Positions 8,352 to 16,431 of a DNA stretch of 24,279 nt are shown here, piece after piece (within the stretch, counting starts at the first letter, position 1; the number at the start of each line of letters is the position of its first letter). The translations under genes were made by a program, and so were the position numbers. The DNA comes from an uncultured bacterium. GTDB taxonomy: Bacteria; Bacteroidota; Bacteroidia; Bacteroidales; Rikenellaceae. The notes under the pieces were generated by a model, which saw only the letters and a program-made list of their open reading frames with translations, did not search any database and was not told where the DNA came from. The stretch spans positions 1-24,279 of the forward strand of contig CAJMNH010000020.1 of NCBI GenBank assembly GCA_905214725.1. The letters run 5' to 3'.

Positions 8352-8569
8352 CTTGTTATTAATACGGGGCCGACGGACTCGAATCGGAGCGGAGCGAAGA
8401 GCCTCTCCGGCGAAACCGGCGAACACGTATCGCGGCGTCAAAACGCCGGATTCGTTCCGACAAACCCGCCCGATCTCCCCGACGGAGGGCGGCGTAGGGA
8501 GGAGGACGGAAATGGAGCGTAAAAACATTTGATTAGGAACTATTCCGACGAATAAGAATCGTTAAAAAC
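8352..8569 (+). promoter_or_regulatory. Long structured 5' leader of gyrA
   Basis: The leader between the promoter and the gyrA ATG is GC-rich and holds several potential hairpins. CGGAG 8390-8394 pairs with CTCCG 8405-8409. CCGG 8407-8410 pairs with CCGG 8416-8419, overlapping and so competing with the first. CGGCGT 8433-8438 pairs with ACGCCG 8443-8448 around a CAAA loop. CCGCC plus CTCC (8466-8478) pairs with GGAG plus GGCGG (8484-8492). A purine-rich GGGAGGAGG (8497-8505) and a six-codon reading frame follow before an A-rich ribosome landing region. No known riboswitch class is recognised; a regulatory role is inferred from length and structure only. Confidence 0.45.
8512..8532 (+). other. 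Possible six-codon upstream reading frame in the gyrA leader
   Basis: An ATG at 8512 opens MERKNI and stops at 8530-8532. It is preceded by GGGAGGAGG (8497-8505), a near-perfect Shine-Dalgarno sequence at workable spacing, which is unusual in Bacteroidota. It could be chance; there is no codon-usage evidence in so short a frame. Confidence 0.2.
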
Positions 8570-11122
8570 ATGCTGACTGAAGAAGAAAAAAATGCTGGTT
8601 TATCGGGACGTATCATCCCCGTCAATATCGAGCAGCAGATGAAATCGGCCTACATCGACTATTCGATGTCGGTCATCGTTTCGCGCGCCTTGCCTGACGC
8701 GCGCGACGGTCTGAAGCCCGTGCACCGCCGTATTTTGTATGACATGAGCGCCGAACTGGGCCTCTATTCCGATAAACCGACGCGTAAGTCGGCCCGTATC
8801 GTGGGCGACGTGCTCGGTAAGTTCCACCCTCACGGCGACTCGTCGGTCTACGACGCGATGGTGCGTATGGCGCAGGAGTGGTCGATGCGTTATCCGCTGG
8901 TCTTCGGTCAGGGTAACTTCGGCTCGATGGACGGCGACTCTCCGGCCGCGATGCGTTACACCGAAGCGCGCATGCGCAAGATCACCGACGAGGTGATGGC
9001 CGATATCGACAAGGAGACCATCGACTGGACGAACAACTTCGACGATACGATGAAGGAGCCGACGGTGCTTCCGACGAAGATTCCGCTGTTGCTGGTCAAC
9101 GGTACGAGCGGCATCGCCGTAGGTATGGCCACCAACATGGCGCCTCACAATCTGAGCGAGGTGATCGACGCCTGCTGCGCCTATGTCGATAACCGCGACA
9201 TCGAATGCGAGGAGTTGCTCAAATATGTCAAGGGCCCCGATTTTCCGACAGGAGGCATCATCTATGGCTACGAAGGGGTTCGCGAGGCGCTTACGACGGG
9301 CCGCGGCCGCGTCATGATGCGCGCCAAGACCGAGATCGAACATACGGCGTCGGGGCGCGAATGCATCGTAGTGACGGAAATTCCCTACATGGTCAACAAG
9401 GCCGAGATGATCAAGAAGATCGCCGACATGATCAACGACAAGAAGATCGAGGGCATCTCCTACATCAACGACGAGTCGGACCGTCAGGGATTGCGCATCG
9501 TCATCATCCTCAAACAGGACGCCGTGGCGAGCGTGGTGCTTAATACGCTTTACAAGAATACGCCGTTGCAGACGTCGTTCCCCGTGAACAACATCGCGCT
9601 GGTGCACGGCCGCCCCTATCTGCTCAACCTGCGCGACATGGTCAAGCACTTTATCGAGCACCGGCACGACGTGGTCGTACGCCGTACGCGGTTCGATTTG
9701 CAAAAGGCCGAGGAGCGGTTGCACATCGTACTGGGCCTTTTGATTGCGCATGACAACATCGACGAGGTGATCCACACCATCCGTGCCGCCAAAACGCCCG
9801 ACGAGGCCAAGACGGCGCTCATGGCGAAGTTCGGTCTGAGCGACTTGCAGGCATCGGCGATTATCGAGATGCGTCTGCGTGCCCTGACCGGTTTGGAGCA
9901 CGGCAAACTGACGGCCGAGCGCGACGAGTTGCAGAAGCAGATCGCCTATTTCAACGAGGTGCTCGTCAGTGAGCCGTTGCAGATGAAGATCATCAAGGAC
10001 GAACTGATCGAGATGAAAGAGAAGTACGGCGACGAACGCCGCACGGAGATCGTCTATGCCTCGGAGGAGTTCAATCCCGAGGATTTCTATGCCGACGACG
10101 AAATGGTCATCACCATCTCGCACATGGGGTATATCAAGCGTACGCCGCTGGCCGAATACCGCACGCAGAACCGCGGCGGCGTGGGCGCCAAAGGCAGTGC
10201 GACGCGCGACGAGGATTTCATCGAGCATATCTATGTGGCCACGATGCACAACACGATGCTCTTCTTCACCGAGAAGGGACGCTGCTTCTGGCTCAAAGTC
10301 TACCAGATACCGGAAGGCACCCGCTCGTCGAAAGGCCGCGCCATCCAGAACGTCATCCAGATCGAACCGGACGACAAGGTGCGCGCCTATATCAACGTCA
10401 AGCGTCTCGACGACGAGGAGTACGTCAACAACAACTACATCGTGATGTGTACCAAGGACGGTACGATCAAGAAAACCCGTTTGGAGGCCTATTCGCGTCC
10501 CCGCAGCAACGGCGTCAACGCCATCGTCATCCGCGAGGGCGACCAGCTCATCGAGGCGAAACTCACCAGCGGCGAGGCCGAGGTGATGATCGCGGCCCGC
10601 GAAGGGAAGGCGATCCGCTTCAACGAGAACACGGTGCGTCCGATCGGTCGTGTGGGAGCCGGCGTGCGCGGCATTTCGCTCGAAAACGGCGACGAAGTGG
10701 TCGGCATGATTTGTGTCGAGCCCGACAGTCGGCAGGATGTGCTGGTGCTCAGCGAAAACGGTTACGGCAAACGTACCGATCTGGACGAATACCGCATCAC
10801 CAATCGCGGCGGCAAGGGCGTCAAGACGATCAACGTCACCGAAAAGACCGGCAAGTTGATCTCCATTCAGGCGGTGACCGACGACAACGATCTGATGATC
10901 ATCAACCGTTCGGGTCTTACGATCCGTACGGCGGTATCGCAGATTCGCGTGGCGGGCCGTGCGACGCAGGGCGTGCGGATCATCAACCTGCGCGAAGGCG
11001 ACGCCATCGCTTCGGTGATGGCCGTTCCGGGCAGCGACGAAGAGGAGTTGGCGGCGATCGAGGGCGAGGAGAATACCGCATCCGCGGCGACGACGGACGA
11101 AACGCCTGCCGCCGAGGAGTAA
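8570..11122 (+). CDS. gyrA: DNA gyrase subunit A
   Basis: This 850-aa A subunit of gyrase cleaves and rejoins DNA for ATP-driven negative supercoiling together with GyrB, which is not in this window. The N-terminal winged-helix/tower core contains the quinolone-determining segment FHPHGDSSVYD. Ser91 and Asp95, equivalent to E. coli Ser83 and Asp87, both have the susceptible-type residue. The catalytic Tyr130 lies in AAMRYTEARM. The C-terminal pinwheel begins near residue 500. It contains a degenerate GyrA-box (NRGGVGAKGS, about 532-541) and a second related turn (NRGGKGVK), marking it as GyrA rather than ParC. The tail is acidic (EEELAAIEGEEN and following). The ATG at 8570 is preceded by AATCGTTAAAAAC. 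A TPR protein gene follows after 44 nt, probably in the same operon. Confidence 0.97.
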   Translation: MLTEEEKNAGLSGRIIPVNIEQQMKSAYIDYSMSVIVSRALPDARDGLKPVHRRILYDMSAELGLYSDKPTRKSARIVGDVLGKFHPHGDSSVYDAMVRMAQEWSMRYPLVFGQGNFGSMDGDSPAAMRYTEARMRKITDEVMADIDKETIDWTNNFDDTMKEPTVLPTKIPLLLVNGTSGIAVGMATNMAPHNLSEVIDACCAYVDNRDIECEELLKYVKGPDFPTGGIIYGYEGVREALTTGRGRVMMRAKTEIEHTASGRECIVVTEIPYMVNKAEMIKKIADMINDKKIEGISYINDESDRQGLRIVIILKQDAVASVVLNTLYKNTPLQTSFPVNNIALVHGRPYLLNLRDMVKHFIEHRHDVVVRRTRFDLQKAEERLHIVLGLLIAHDNIDEVIHTIRAAKTPDEAKTALMAKFGLSDLQASAIIEMRLRALTGLEHGKLTAERDELQKQIAYFNEVLVSEPLQMKIIKDELIEMKEKYGDERRTEIVYASEEFNPEDFYADDEMVITISHMGYIKRTPLAEYRTQNRGGVGAKGSATRDEDFIEHIYVATMHNTMLFFTEKGRCFWLKVYQIPEGTRSSKGRAIQNVIQIEPDDKVRAYINVKRLDDEEYVNNNYIVMCTKDGTIKKTRLEAYSRPRSNGVNAIVIREGDQLIEAKLTSGEAEVMIAAREGKAIRFNENTVRPIGRVGAGVRGISLENGDEVVGMICVEPDSRQDVLVLSENGYGKRTDLDEYRITNRGGKGVKTINVTEKTGKLISIQAVTDDNDLMIINRSGLTIRTAVSQIRVAGRATQGVRIINLREGDAIASVMAVPGSDEEELAAIEGEENTASAATTDETPAAEE

Positions 11123-11166
11123 AACGGATAGTTGAGAGATAACCAATAATTTTTAATAAGACGAGT

Positions 11167-12513
11167 ATGAAAAGATTCATTTTGATGGTCGCAGCCGCTG
11201 CGCTGCTGGCCATTCCGGCTGCCGAGGCGCAGAAAGTGAATAAGGAGGCGACGTTGTCCAAACTCGAGAAGAGCGATGCCGACATCGCAAATCCCAAGAA
11301 GAACACCAAGGCCGCTACGTGGCTCAATCGCGGTAAAGTCTACTACGATGCCGCAGCGGAACCGACAGCCAACCTGTTCGCACCGATGGAGACCGCGTTG
11401 ATGAAACTTTCGGTGGGCGATCCTACGAGCACCGAGGAGGTGACGGTCAACGGCGCCAAAGCGATTGCATGGAATTATCCCTATTTCATCGCATACGAGA
11501 GAGACGGAAAGATCATTGCGTGGAAGCAGTTGCAGGAGATCAAGGAGGGGGCGCTGGATACGGCGATCGAAGCCTATAACAAGGCTTACGAGCTGGATCC
11601 CAAGCAGGCTCCGAAGGTGAAATCCGGTTTGGAGCAGATCGTCAATTATGCGTCGATTCTGGGCAATGTCTCGATCGAAACGGGCGAATACCTTGCGGGT
11701 GCCGACGCCTATCTGACGGCTTACAAGGCACAGCAGTGTCCTGCTTTCGGCGAGGCCGACCCCGCTTTTCTCTATTATGCCGGTTACCTGCTGACCGTCG
11801 ACGGATCGAATCATCCCGAGTCGTTCGCGCGGGGCGCGCAGTCGCTCAACGATGCGCTGGCCGCCGGTTATACCGACGAGTCGGGCGACGTCTACTACTA
11901 TCTGTTCCACAGCTATTACGGACAGAAGGACAAGGACGCTGCATTCGTCATCAAAGCGAAGGAGGCATTGCTGGCGGGCATCGAGAAATTTCCGAAAAAC
12001 GAGAAGATTCTCGACGGTCTGATGCAGCTCTATACTTCGGAGGAGGGCGTGGGCGATCCCGCCGATCTGATCGGGCTGATCGACAAGTCGCTCGAAAGCA
12101 GTCCCGACAATGTAGACTTGTGGTTCGGCCGCGGCCGCGTCTTCTACAAATTGAAGAACTACGACGAGACGATCAATTCGTTCAAGAAGGTCGTCGAGCT
12201 GAAGCCCGACCTCTACGACGGCAACTACTATCTGGGTCTCTTCTACACGGTCAAGGCCGACGCCATGAACACCGAGATGGGACAGAAGAATTACCGCAGC
12301 CAGACGGAGTACGATGCCGACCTGAAGGAGGTGAACGCCGTTTACATGGCGGCGCTGCCTTATTTCGAGAAGGCGCATCAGCTCAAGCCCGACGATGTGG
12401 ATACGGTTGATTACATCAAATCGATCAGCTTCCGTCTGCGCGACGAACCGGGCATGATGGACAAGTACAACGAGTACAATGCGTTGCTCAAACAGATGAA
12501 AGGTCTCGAATAG
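11167..12513 (+). CDS. Periplasmic tetratricopeptide-repeat protein
   Basis: This 448-aa protein has a signal peptide (MKRFILMVAAAALLAIPAAEA, cleavage before QKV) and an all-helical body. TPR-like helix pairs are visible around residues 125-160 (ALDTAIEAYNKAYELDPKQA) and especially 310-350 (ESSPDNVDLWFGRGRVFYKL, then ETINSFKKVVELKPDLYDGN), with a final pair near residue 400 (YFEKAHQLKPDDVDTVDYIK). TPR arrays are protein-binding scaffolds; no catalytic motif is present and no specific partner can be named. It lies 44 nt downstream of gyrA with no promoter match between them and is followed by a strong terminator, so it is probably the last gene of a gyrA-TPR operon. A TPR protein behind gyrA is, to my knowledge, recurrent in Bacteroidales. 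Confidence 0.88.
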   Translation: MKRFILMVAAAALLAIPAAEAQKVNKEATLSKLEKSDADIANPKKNTKAATWLNRGKVYYDAAAEPTANLFAPMETALMKLSVGDPTSTEEVTVNGAKAIAWNYPYFIAYERDGKIIAWKQLQEIKEGALDTAIEAYNKAYELDPKQAPKVKSGLEQIVNYASILGNVSIETGEYLAGADAYLTAYKAQQCPAFGEADPAFLYYAGYLLTVDGSNHPESFARGAQSLNDALAAGYTDESGDVYYYLFHSYYGQKDKDAAFVIKAKEALLAGIEKFPKNEKILDGLMQLYTSEEGVGDPADLIGLIDKSLESSPDNVDLWFGRGRVFYKLKNYDETINSFKKVVELKPDLYDGNYYLGLFYTVKADAMNTEMGQKNYRSQTEYDADLKEVNAVYMAALPYFEKAHQLKPDDVDTVDYIKSISFRLRDEPGMMDKYNEYNALLKQMKGLE

Positions 12514-12539
12514 AGCGTCTCTTTCGTTGTCTGACAGAT

Positions 12540-12580
12540 ACCGGAGAGCAGGGTAATGCCTGCTTTCCGGTCTTTTTTTT
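12540..12580 (+). terminator. Intrinsic terminator after the TPR gene
   Basis: Arms 12540-12552 (ACCGGAGAGCAGG) and 12559-12571 (CCTGCTTTCCGGT) form a 13-bp stem with one G-U pair and a six-base loop, followed by C and eight T residues (12573-12580). It starts 27 nt after the stop codon and closes the gyrA-TPR unit. Confidence 0.93.
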
Positions 12581-12667
12581 GTCGGTGCGGCCGGCTTTCC
12601 TTTCGGGATAAATTCGTTTCGGCGGAGAGTGAAATAGCATAAAAAGGCTGTTTTGTAGTCTGAAAAG

Positions 12668-12697
12668 TTGCTTGTTTCCGAATTTTGTTTATCTTTG
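12668..12697 (+). promoter_or_regulatory. Bacteroidota-type promoter for the small ORF and fimbrillin-like gene
   Basis: TTG at 12668-12670 and TATCTTTG at 12690-12697 are separated by 19 nt in an AT-rich stretch right after the preceding terminator. The -7 element is 28 nt upstream of the small-ORF ATG at 12726, so the two genes would be cotranscribed. Confidence 0.75.
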
Positions 12698-12725
12698 TGT
12701 AGTAAAGGATTAACGGAAAATAACC

Positions 12726-12866
12726 ATGTGTAAGCGGTCGTATTCTGCGGCGGATTACCTGCCGCCTGAAATGAAGGTAACGGAATGTCGTGCGGAGAGC
12801 GGTTATGCCGCGTCGTCGGGATCGGGAAATGATTCGATGGTCGAAGACCCGTGGGAAGATTTATAA
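12726..12866 (+). CDS. 46-aa small ORF preceding a fimbrillin-like lipoprotein
   Basis: This short reading frame starts at ATG 12726, 28 nt from a good promoter, and ends 9 nt before the lipoprotein gene. It begins MCKRSYSAADYLPPEMKVTE, continues with CRAESGYAASSGSG, and ends with an acidic segment containing a tryptophan (DPWEDL). From memory, Bacteroidales genomes often carry such peptides of about 40-50 aa next to fimbrillin or other surface genes. They share a basic start, a Y-x-P-P-x-x-x-V-x-E core, a Gly/Ala/Ser stretch (ESGYAASS here) and an acidic, often Trp-containing end. The promoter, spacing and this pattern argue it is real. There is no signal peptide or membrane segment. The function is unknown; a role as a translational leader or a coupled surface peptide is speculative. 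Confidence 0.65.
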   Translation: MCKRSYSAADYLPPEMKVTECRAESGYAASSGSGNDSMVEDPWEDL

Positions 12867-12875
12867 TCGGAAGCG

Positions 12876-14897
12876 ATGAACGGATTTTATGTTGCAGGAA
12901 TTCTGCTTGTGCTGACAGGTTGTGAAACCTCCGGCCCGGAGGGTTTGCCGGTAGCTCGTACAACGGTACGCGCATCGGTCGATGAGACTACCCGCACATC
13001 GTTGGGCGGCGAACGCGGTACGGAGGTGTTGTGGTCGGCGGGCGATGCGATCGGCATTTGGGGCGACGCTTCGGCGGAAAATCGCCGTTATGAGATCGAC
13101 GACCGGTATGCGGGCGGAGCTACCGCCGATTTTACGGGCGAAGCGTTCGAAAGCGCCGTATATTATGCCTATTATCCTTATCGTTCGGACGCCGTTGTCG
13201 AGGGCACGGGCGTGACGATAATGCTGCCTGACGCGCAGCGTTTCGAAGATTCGAAGACGTTCGCTTCGGGAGTCAACCCGATGGCTGCTCGGAGTTCGGT
13301 TGCGGGGGAACTGCAATTCGGTTCGGTCTGCGGCGTAGTGCGGGTGCAACTCGTCGGAACGGCGACGATCCGGTCGATCCGACTGACCACGCTCGACGGT
13401 ACGGCGCTGGCCGGACGAATGCGGATCGAATGGAATGCTGCCGACGGATGGACGATGCGGCCTGCCGATACGGGGAGTTCGTCGATTCTGCTCGATTGCG
13501 GCGCGGAGGGCGTAGCGCTTTCCGAAAGCGAGCCGGTCTTTTTCTGTCTGGTCGTTCCGCCGGGGCGTTATGGGGGTTGGCGCTTCACGATTACCGATAC
13601 GGCCGGCGGCCGTATGATTCGCGAGACTTCGCAGGCGGACGTTTTGCTCGAAGCCAATCATATCAAGACTTACAATCCCTTCACCTATGCGGCAACCGAA
13701 GCGGCTCCTACGGCGCTCGATGAGTCGGCGACGGCGAATTGCTATGTCGTTCCTCGGGCGGGATGTTACTCCTTCGACGCAACGACGATGGGTAACGGAG
13801 CGGTGACTCCGCCCGATGCGAATTACGCTGCGGCGGGTTCGACTTTCGGACGGGCGGACGGGATCATTCCCCGACCTTTGCGACCTGCGACGGCGAAAAT
13901 CTTGTGGCAGACGGCGCCGGAATTGATTCGGGAGGTGTCGTGCGGCGAAGAGGGCCGGATCTCTTTTGCGACGGCCGAACCTTTTGTCGAAGGAAACGCT
14001 GTCGTAGCGGCCTGCGATGCCGACGGGACGATTCTCTGGAGCTGGCATCTGTGGCTGACTTCGGCCGATCTGGAGGGCGCTCTGCAACGGTATGCGCTTT
14101 CGGGCGATTCTGCGGCTGCCGGTGAAGCCGTGATGATGGATCGAAACCTCGGAGCGCTTACCGCCGCATATCAGGGCGCCGACAACCTGTCGAGTTACGG
14201 CATGTTCTATCAGTGGGGCCGCAAAGACCCGTTCGTTCCGTTCCGTTCGCTGTCGGAACGCATGAAAACCTATGATGCGGCAGGGACGGAACTTGCGGAC
14301 GACACTGCGGCAGCCGCGACGTTCGACGATGCGCCCGGATGGCATTTGGCCGATGGCAAGCTGCTGGGTGAAGCCGCTACGGTGGAAGCGGCCGTGCATT
14401 ATCCGATGACTTTTGTCACCGACGCGGACACACGGTTCTGCAATTGGGTTTCCGTTTCCGGCGACGGACGCCAGCCTGACGATTTGTGGGGTTGCGTGAA
14501 ATACCTGTCGCCCGGTTCGGATACCGGATCGAAAAGTATTTACGATCCTTGTCCGCAGGGTTATCGCGTGCCGCACCGTTTTGTCTGGTCGGCCTTCGCC
14601 CCGACGATGGACGCCTCTTTCTCCAATTGGTATATGCAGCAGAGCGATGTCTCCGTCAGCGACGGAATTGTCTTTGCGATTTCGTCGCAGGAGGTCTATT
14701 ATCCGGCTGCGGGTGCGTTGCTGGGGACGACCGGTCGTGCGAGGTATACGGGCAGCGGTTGGTATGTATGGAGCAATTCTCCGCATGATCTGGATAAACC
14801 GACGGCGGGCGCATTCGTCAAGTCGTCGTTGATGAATAAGTTGCTGGGATCCGTCAATCGCAGCTGCGGCGCGCAGGTGCGTTGCATGAAGGAATAA
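12876..14897 (+). CDS. Fimbrillin-like surface lipoprotein with FISUMP-type C-terminal domain
   Basis: This 673-aa lipoprotein has a short signal ending in the lipobox LTGC (Cys16), so it should be acylated and exported to the outer membrane. The N-terminal part (about 25-280) resembles the Mfa/fimbrillin-like family of Bacteroidales, with the hallmark ETTRTSLGGERGTEVLWSAG and GDAIGIW followed by a beta-rich body. The C-terminal part (about 410-673) resembles the Fibrobacter-succinogenes-major-paralogue (FISUMP) domain, with MDRNLGALTAAYQ, MFYQWGRKDPFVPF and YDPCPQGYRVP motifs and a final RCMKE. Such proteins are adhesins or minor fimbrial or surface components; the ligand is unknown. It begins 9 nt after the 46-aa ORF and is closed by a hairpin. 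No FimB/Mfa assembly partner is adjacent. Confidence 0.82.
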   Translation: MNGFYVAGILLVLTGCETSGPEGLPVARTTVRASVDETTRTSLGGERGTEVLWSAGDAIGIWGDASAENRRYEIDDRYAGGATADFTGEAFESAVYYAYYPYRSDAVVEGTGVTIMLPDAQRFEDSKTFASGVNPMAARSSVAGELQFGSVCGVVRVQLVGTATIRSIRLTTLDGTALAGRMRIEWNAADGWTMRPADTGSSSILLDCGAEGVALSESEPVFFCLVVPPGRYGGWRFTITDTAGGRMIRETSQADVLLEANHIKTYNPFTYAATEAAPTALDESATANCYVVPRAGCYSFDATTMGNGAVTPPDANYAAAGSTFGRADGIIPRPLRPATAKILWQTAPELIREVSCGEEGRISFATAEPFVEGNAVVAACDADGTILWSWHLWLTSADLEGALQRYALSGDSAAAGEAVMMDRNLGALTAAYQGADNLSSYGMFYQWGRKDPFVPFRSLSERMKTYDAAGTELADDTAAAATFDDAPGWHLADGKLLGEAATVEAAVHYPMTFVTDADTRFCNWVSVSGDGRQPDDLWGCVKYLSPGSDTGSKSIYDPCPQGYRVPHRFVWSAFAPTMDASFSNWYMQQSDVSVSDGIVFAISSQEVYYPAAGALLGTTGRARYTGSGWYVWSNSPHDLDKPTAGAFVKSSLMNKLLGSVNRSCGAQVRCMKE

Positions 14898-14932
14898 ACG
14901 ACAAGGGCCGGTCACAGACCGGCCCTTGTCGT
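14898..14932. terminator. Perfect 16-bp inverted repeat between convergent genes
   Basis: ACGACAAGGGCCGGTC (14898-14913) pairs fully with 14917-14932 around an ACA loop. It starts one base after the lipoprotein stop codon and ends 11 bases from the stop of the convergent MATE gene. There is no clear U-tract on either strand, as for the other convergent hairpin at 6627-6664. Confidence 0.8.
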
Positions 14933-14943
14933 AAAACGATGGC

Positions 14944-16269
14944 TCAGACGGATTCCACCTGCCGGTAAATGTCTTGCAGCCGGTGGGTCATGTAGTATTG
15001 CAATACTCCGCGCAGGAGCATGTAGAGCAGAAATGCGCACCACAGGGCATTGTTGCCGATCAGGGGCGAGAAGGCGAAGAAGACGAGGAAATAGATGATC
15101 GTGGATAGGATCATCGAGTCGCGCATGATACGCGTGCGGGTCGCTCCGACCATGATTCCGTCCATCAGGAACGGCAGGGAGCTGGCGATCGGGATGGCGA
15201 TGATCCAGCCTATGTAGTTTCCGGCCGTCGAGATGATGTATGCCGAAGATTCGGGGCTGCTCAATGTGAAGACGCGCAGCAGGTCGCGCCACCAGATGAG
15301 ATAAATGCCTACGAAAGCTACCGCTACCGCCAGCGACCAGAAGATCGAGTAGCGGATGGTGCGGCGCAGCGACGATCCGTCGCGGGCTCCGATAAAACGC
15401 CCTGTGAGAGCTTCGGCGGCTTGCGCAAAACCGTCGGTCATGTAGGAGAAGAGGGTGAACAGTTGGAGCAGAATGGTGTTGACGGCCAGCAGCGTTTTGT
15501 CCTCCATGCGGGCGGAGGCTCCGGTGAAAAAGGTGTAGACCGCTACGATGCACAATGTGCGGATGATGATATCGCGGTTGACGACGAGAAAACGCCGGAT
15601 CGGGCGCAGGTCGAAAACGGCAGGCCAGTCGATGCGAGTGATGAATTGCCTGTAATTGGCGACGATCAGAACGACGGCCGACGTTACGCCGAGATATTGC
15701 GCCACGACCGATCCGTAACCGATGCCTGCAATGCCCATTCCGCAGCGGAAGGCGAAGAACCACGAACAGCCGATGTGGACGATGTTTTGCAGAATGGCGA
15801 TCCACATCGGAATGCGGGCGTTCTGCATGCCGATAAACCAGCCGTTGAAGCCGAAGAGCATGATGCCTGCCGGTACGGCCCAGATGCGGGCATAGAAATA
15901 TTCCGCGACCAGTTCGTCGCCGTTCATCGCCCAGATGGCGGCTTCGCCGAGCGGATATTGCAGCAGGAGAATAAGTGCGCCCAGTACGGCTGCGACCAGC
16001 AGTGTGCGGGCCAGCATGTTGGTGCATTCGCGGAGATCCTTTGCGCCGTAAGCCTGCGCCGTCAGACCGCTCGTCCCCATGCGCAGGAAGGAGCAGTTCC
16101 AGTAGATGAAATTGAAGATCGAGACGCCGACGGCCAGAGAACCGATGGTTCGGGTGGCGTCGCCGCCGCCCAGATTGCCGGCAATCATCGTGCTGGCGAT
16201 GCCCATGACGGGGACGGTGATGTTGGAGACGATATTCGGCAGGGCGAGTCGCAGAATTTCCCGATTCAT
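14944..16269 (-). CDS. MATE-family multidrug/metabolite efflux transporter
   Basis: This 441-aa inner-membrane protein should have 12 helices and export cationic or organic compounds by Na+ or H+ antiport. It opens MNREILRLALPNIVSNITVP, followed by MGIASTMIAG, as in typical MATE proteins (the helix 1 region ends in a conserved Pro). It continues with SIFNFIYWNCSFLRMGTSGL and the helix 2 TAQAYGAKD element that corresponds to the conserved T-x-Q-x-x-G-A-x-D/x motif. The two-lobe duplication is visible as a second GRFIGARD block in the C-terminal half. The frame is open 30 codons further upstream, but the ATG at 16269 starts the first conserved helix and lies 21 nt from a TATCTTTG promoter element, which sits inside the longer frame. 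The length is typical. The substrate cannot be predicted; it could belong to the DinF-like branch. Confidence 0.92.
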   Translation of the reverse strand: MNREILRLALPNIVSNITVPVMGIASTMIAGNLGGGDATRTIGSLAVGVSIFNFIYWNCSFLRMGTSGLTAQAYGAKDLRECTNMLARTLLVAAVLGALILLLQYPLGEAAIWAMNGDELVAEYFYARIWAVPAGIMLFGFNGWFIGMQNARIPMWIAILQNIVHIGCSWFFAFRCGMGIAGIGYGSVVAQYLGVTSAVVLIVANYRQFITRIDWPAVFDLRPIRRFLVVNRDIIIRTLCIVAVYTFFTGASARMEDKTLLAVNTILLQLFTLFSYMTDGFAQAAEALTGRFIGARDGSSLRRTIRYSIFWSLAVAVAFVGIYLIWWRDLLRVFTLSSPESSAYIISTAGNYIGWIIAIPIASSLPFLMDGIMVGATRTRIMRDSMILSTIIYFLVFFAFSPLIGNNALWCAFLLYMLLRGVLQYYMTHRLQDIYRQVESV

Positions 16270-16290
16270 AAACGAACGTTTAACGTGCTG

Positions 16291-16298
16291 CAAAGATA
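16291..16298 (-). promoter_or_regulatory. -7 promoter element for the MATE gene
   Basis: CAAAGATA on the plus strand is TATCTTTG on the minus strand, a full TAnnTTTG match 21 nt upstream of the ATG at 16269. No TTG is found at the expected -33 spacing, so the promoter may be weak or activator-dependent. Confidence 0.55.
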
Positions 16299-16401
16299 GC
16301 GAAAAATCCAATGTTTTTTCCTGCTGCTGAACGAAGTGCCGAAATCTTTCGCTGTGCAATTGATTTGGTGCGATTTATGCGGTCAATCTCGAAATTTAGA
16401 T

Positions 16402-16409
16402 TACCTTTG
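16402..16409 (+). promoter_or_regulatory. -7 promoter element for the pseudouridine synthase gene
   Basis: TACCTTTG is a full TAnnTTTG match 22 nt before the ATG at 16432. The expected -33 position has no TTG. It diverges from the MATE promoter element, with about 100 bp between the two. Confidence 0.55.
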
Positions 16410-16431
16410 CCACGAATTAATTTGAATCGAA

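Noticed and set aside
8822..8854. Possible quinolone-resistance changes in gyrA
   Set aside because: The positions equivalent to E. coli Ser83 and Asp87 are Ser91 and Asp95, both the susceptible-type residue. Ser92 in place of Ala84 is probably normal family variation, though I cannot verify that here.
8600..12975. Very long minus-strand frames (848 and 702 codons) opposite gyrA and the TPR gene
   Set aside because: Both are antisense to well-supported genes, cross the gyrA-TPR gap and terminator, have no promoter and show no recognisable motif.
12861..14915. 684-codon minus-strand frame opposite the fimbrillin-like gene
   Set aside because: It is antisense shadow, Arg/Ile/His-rich, and runs through the terminator hairpin with no promoter match.
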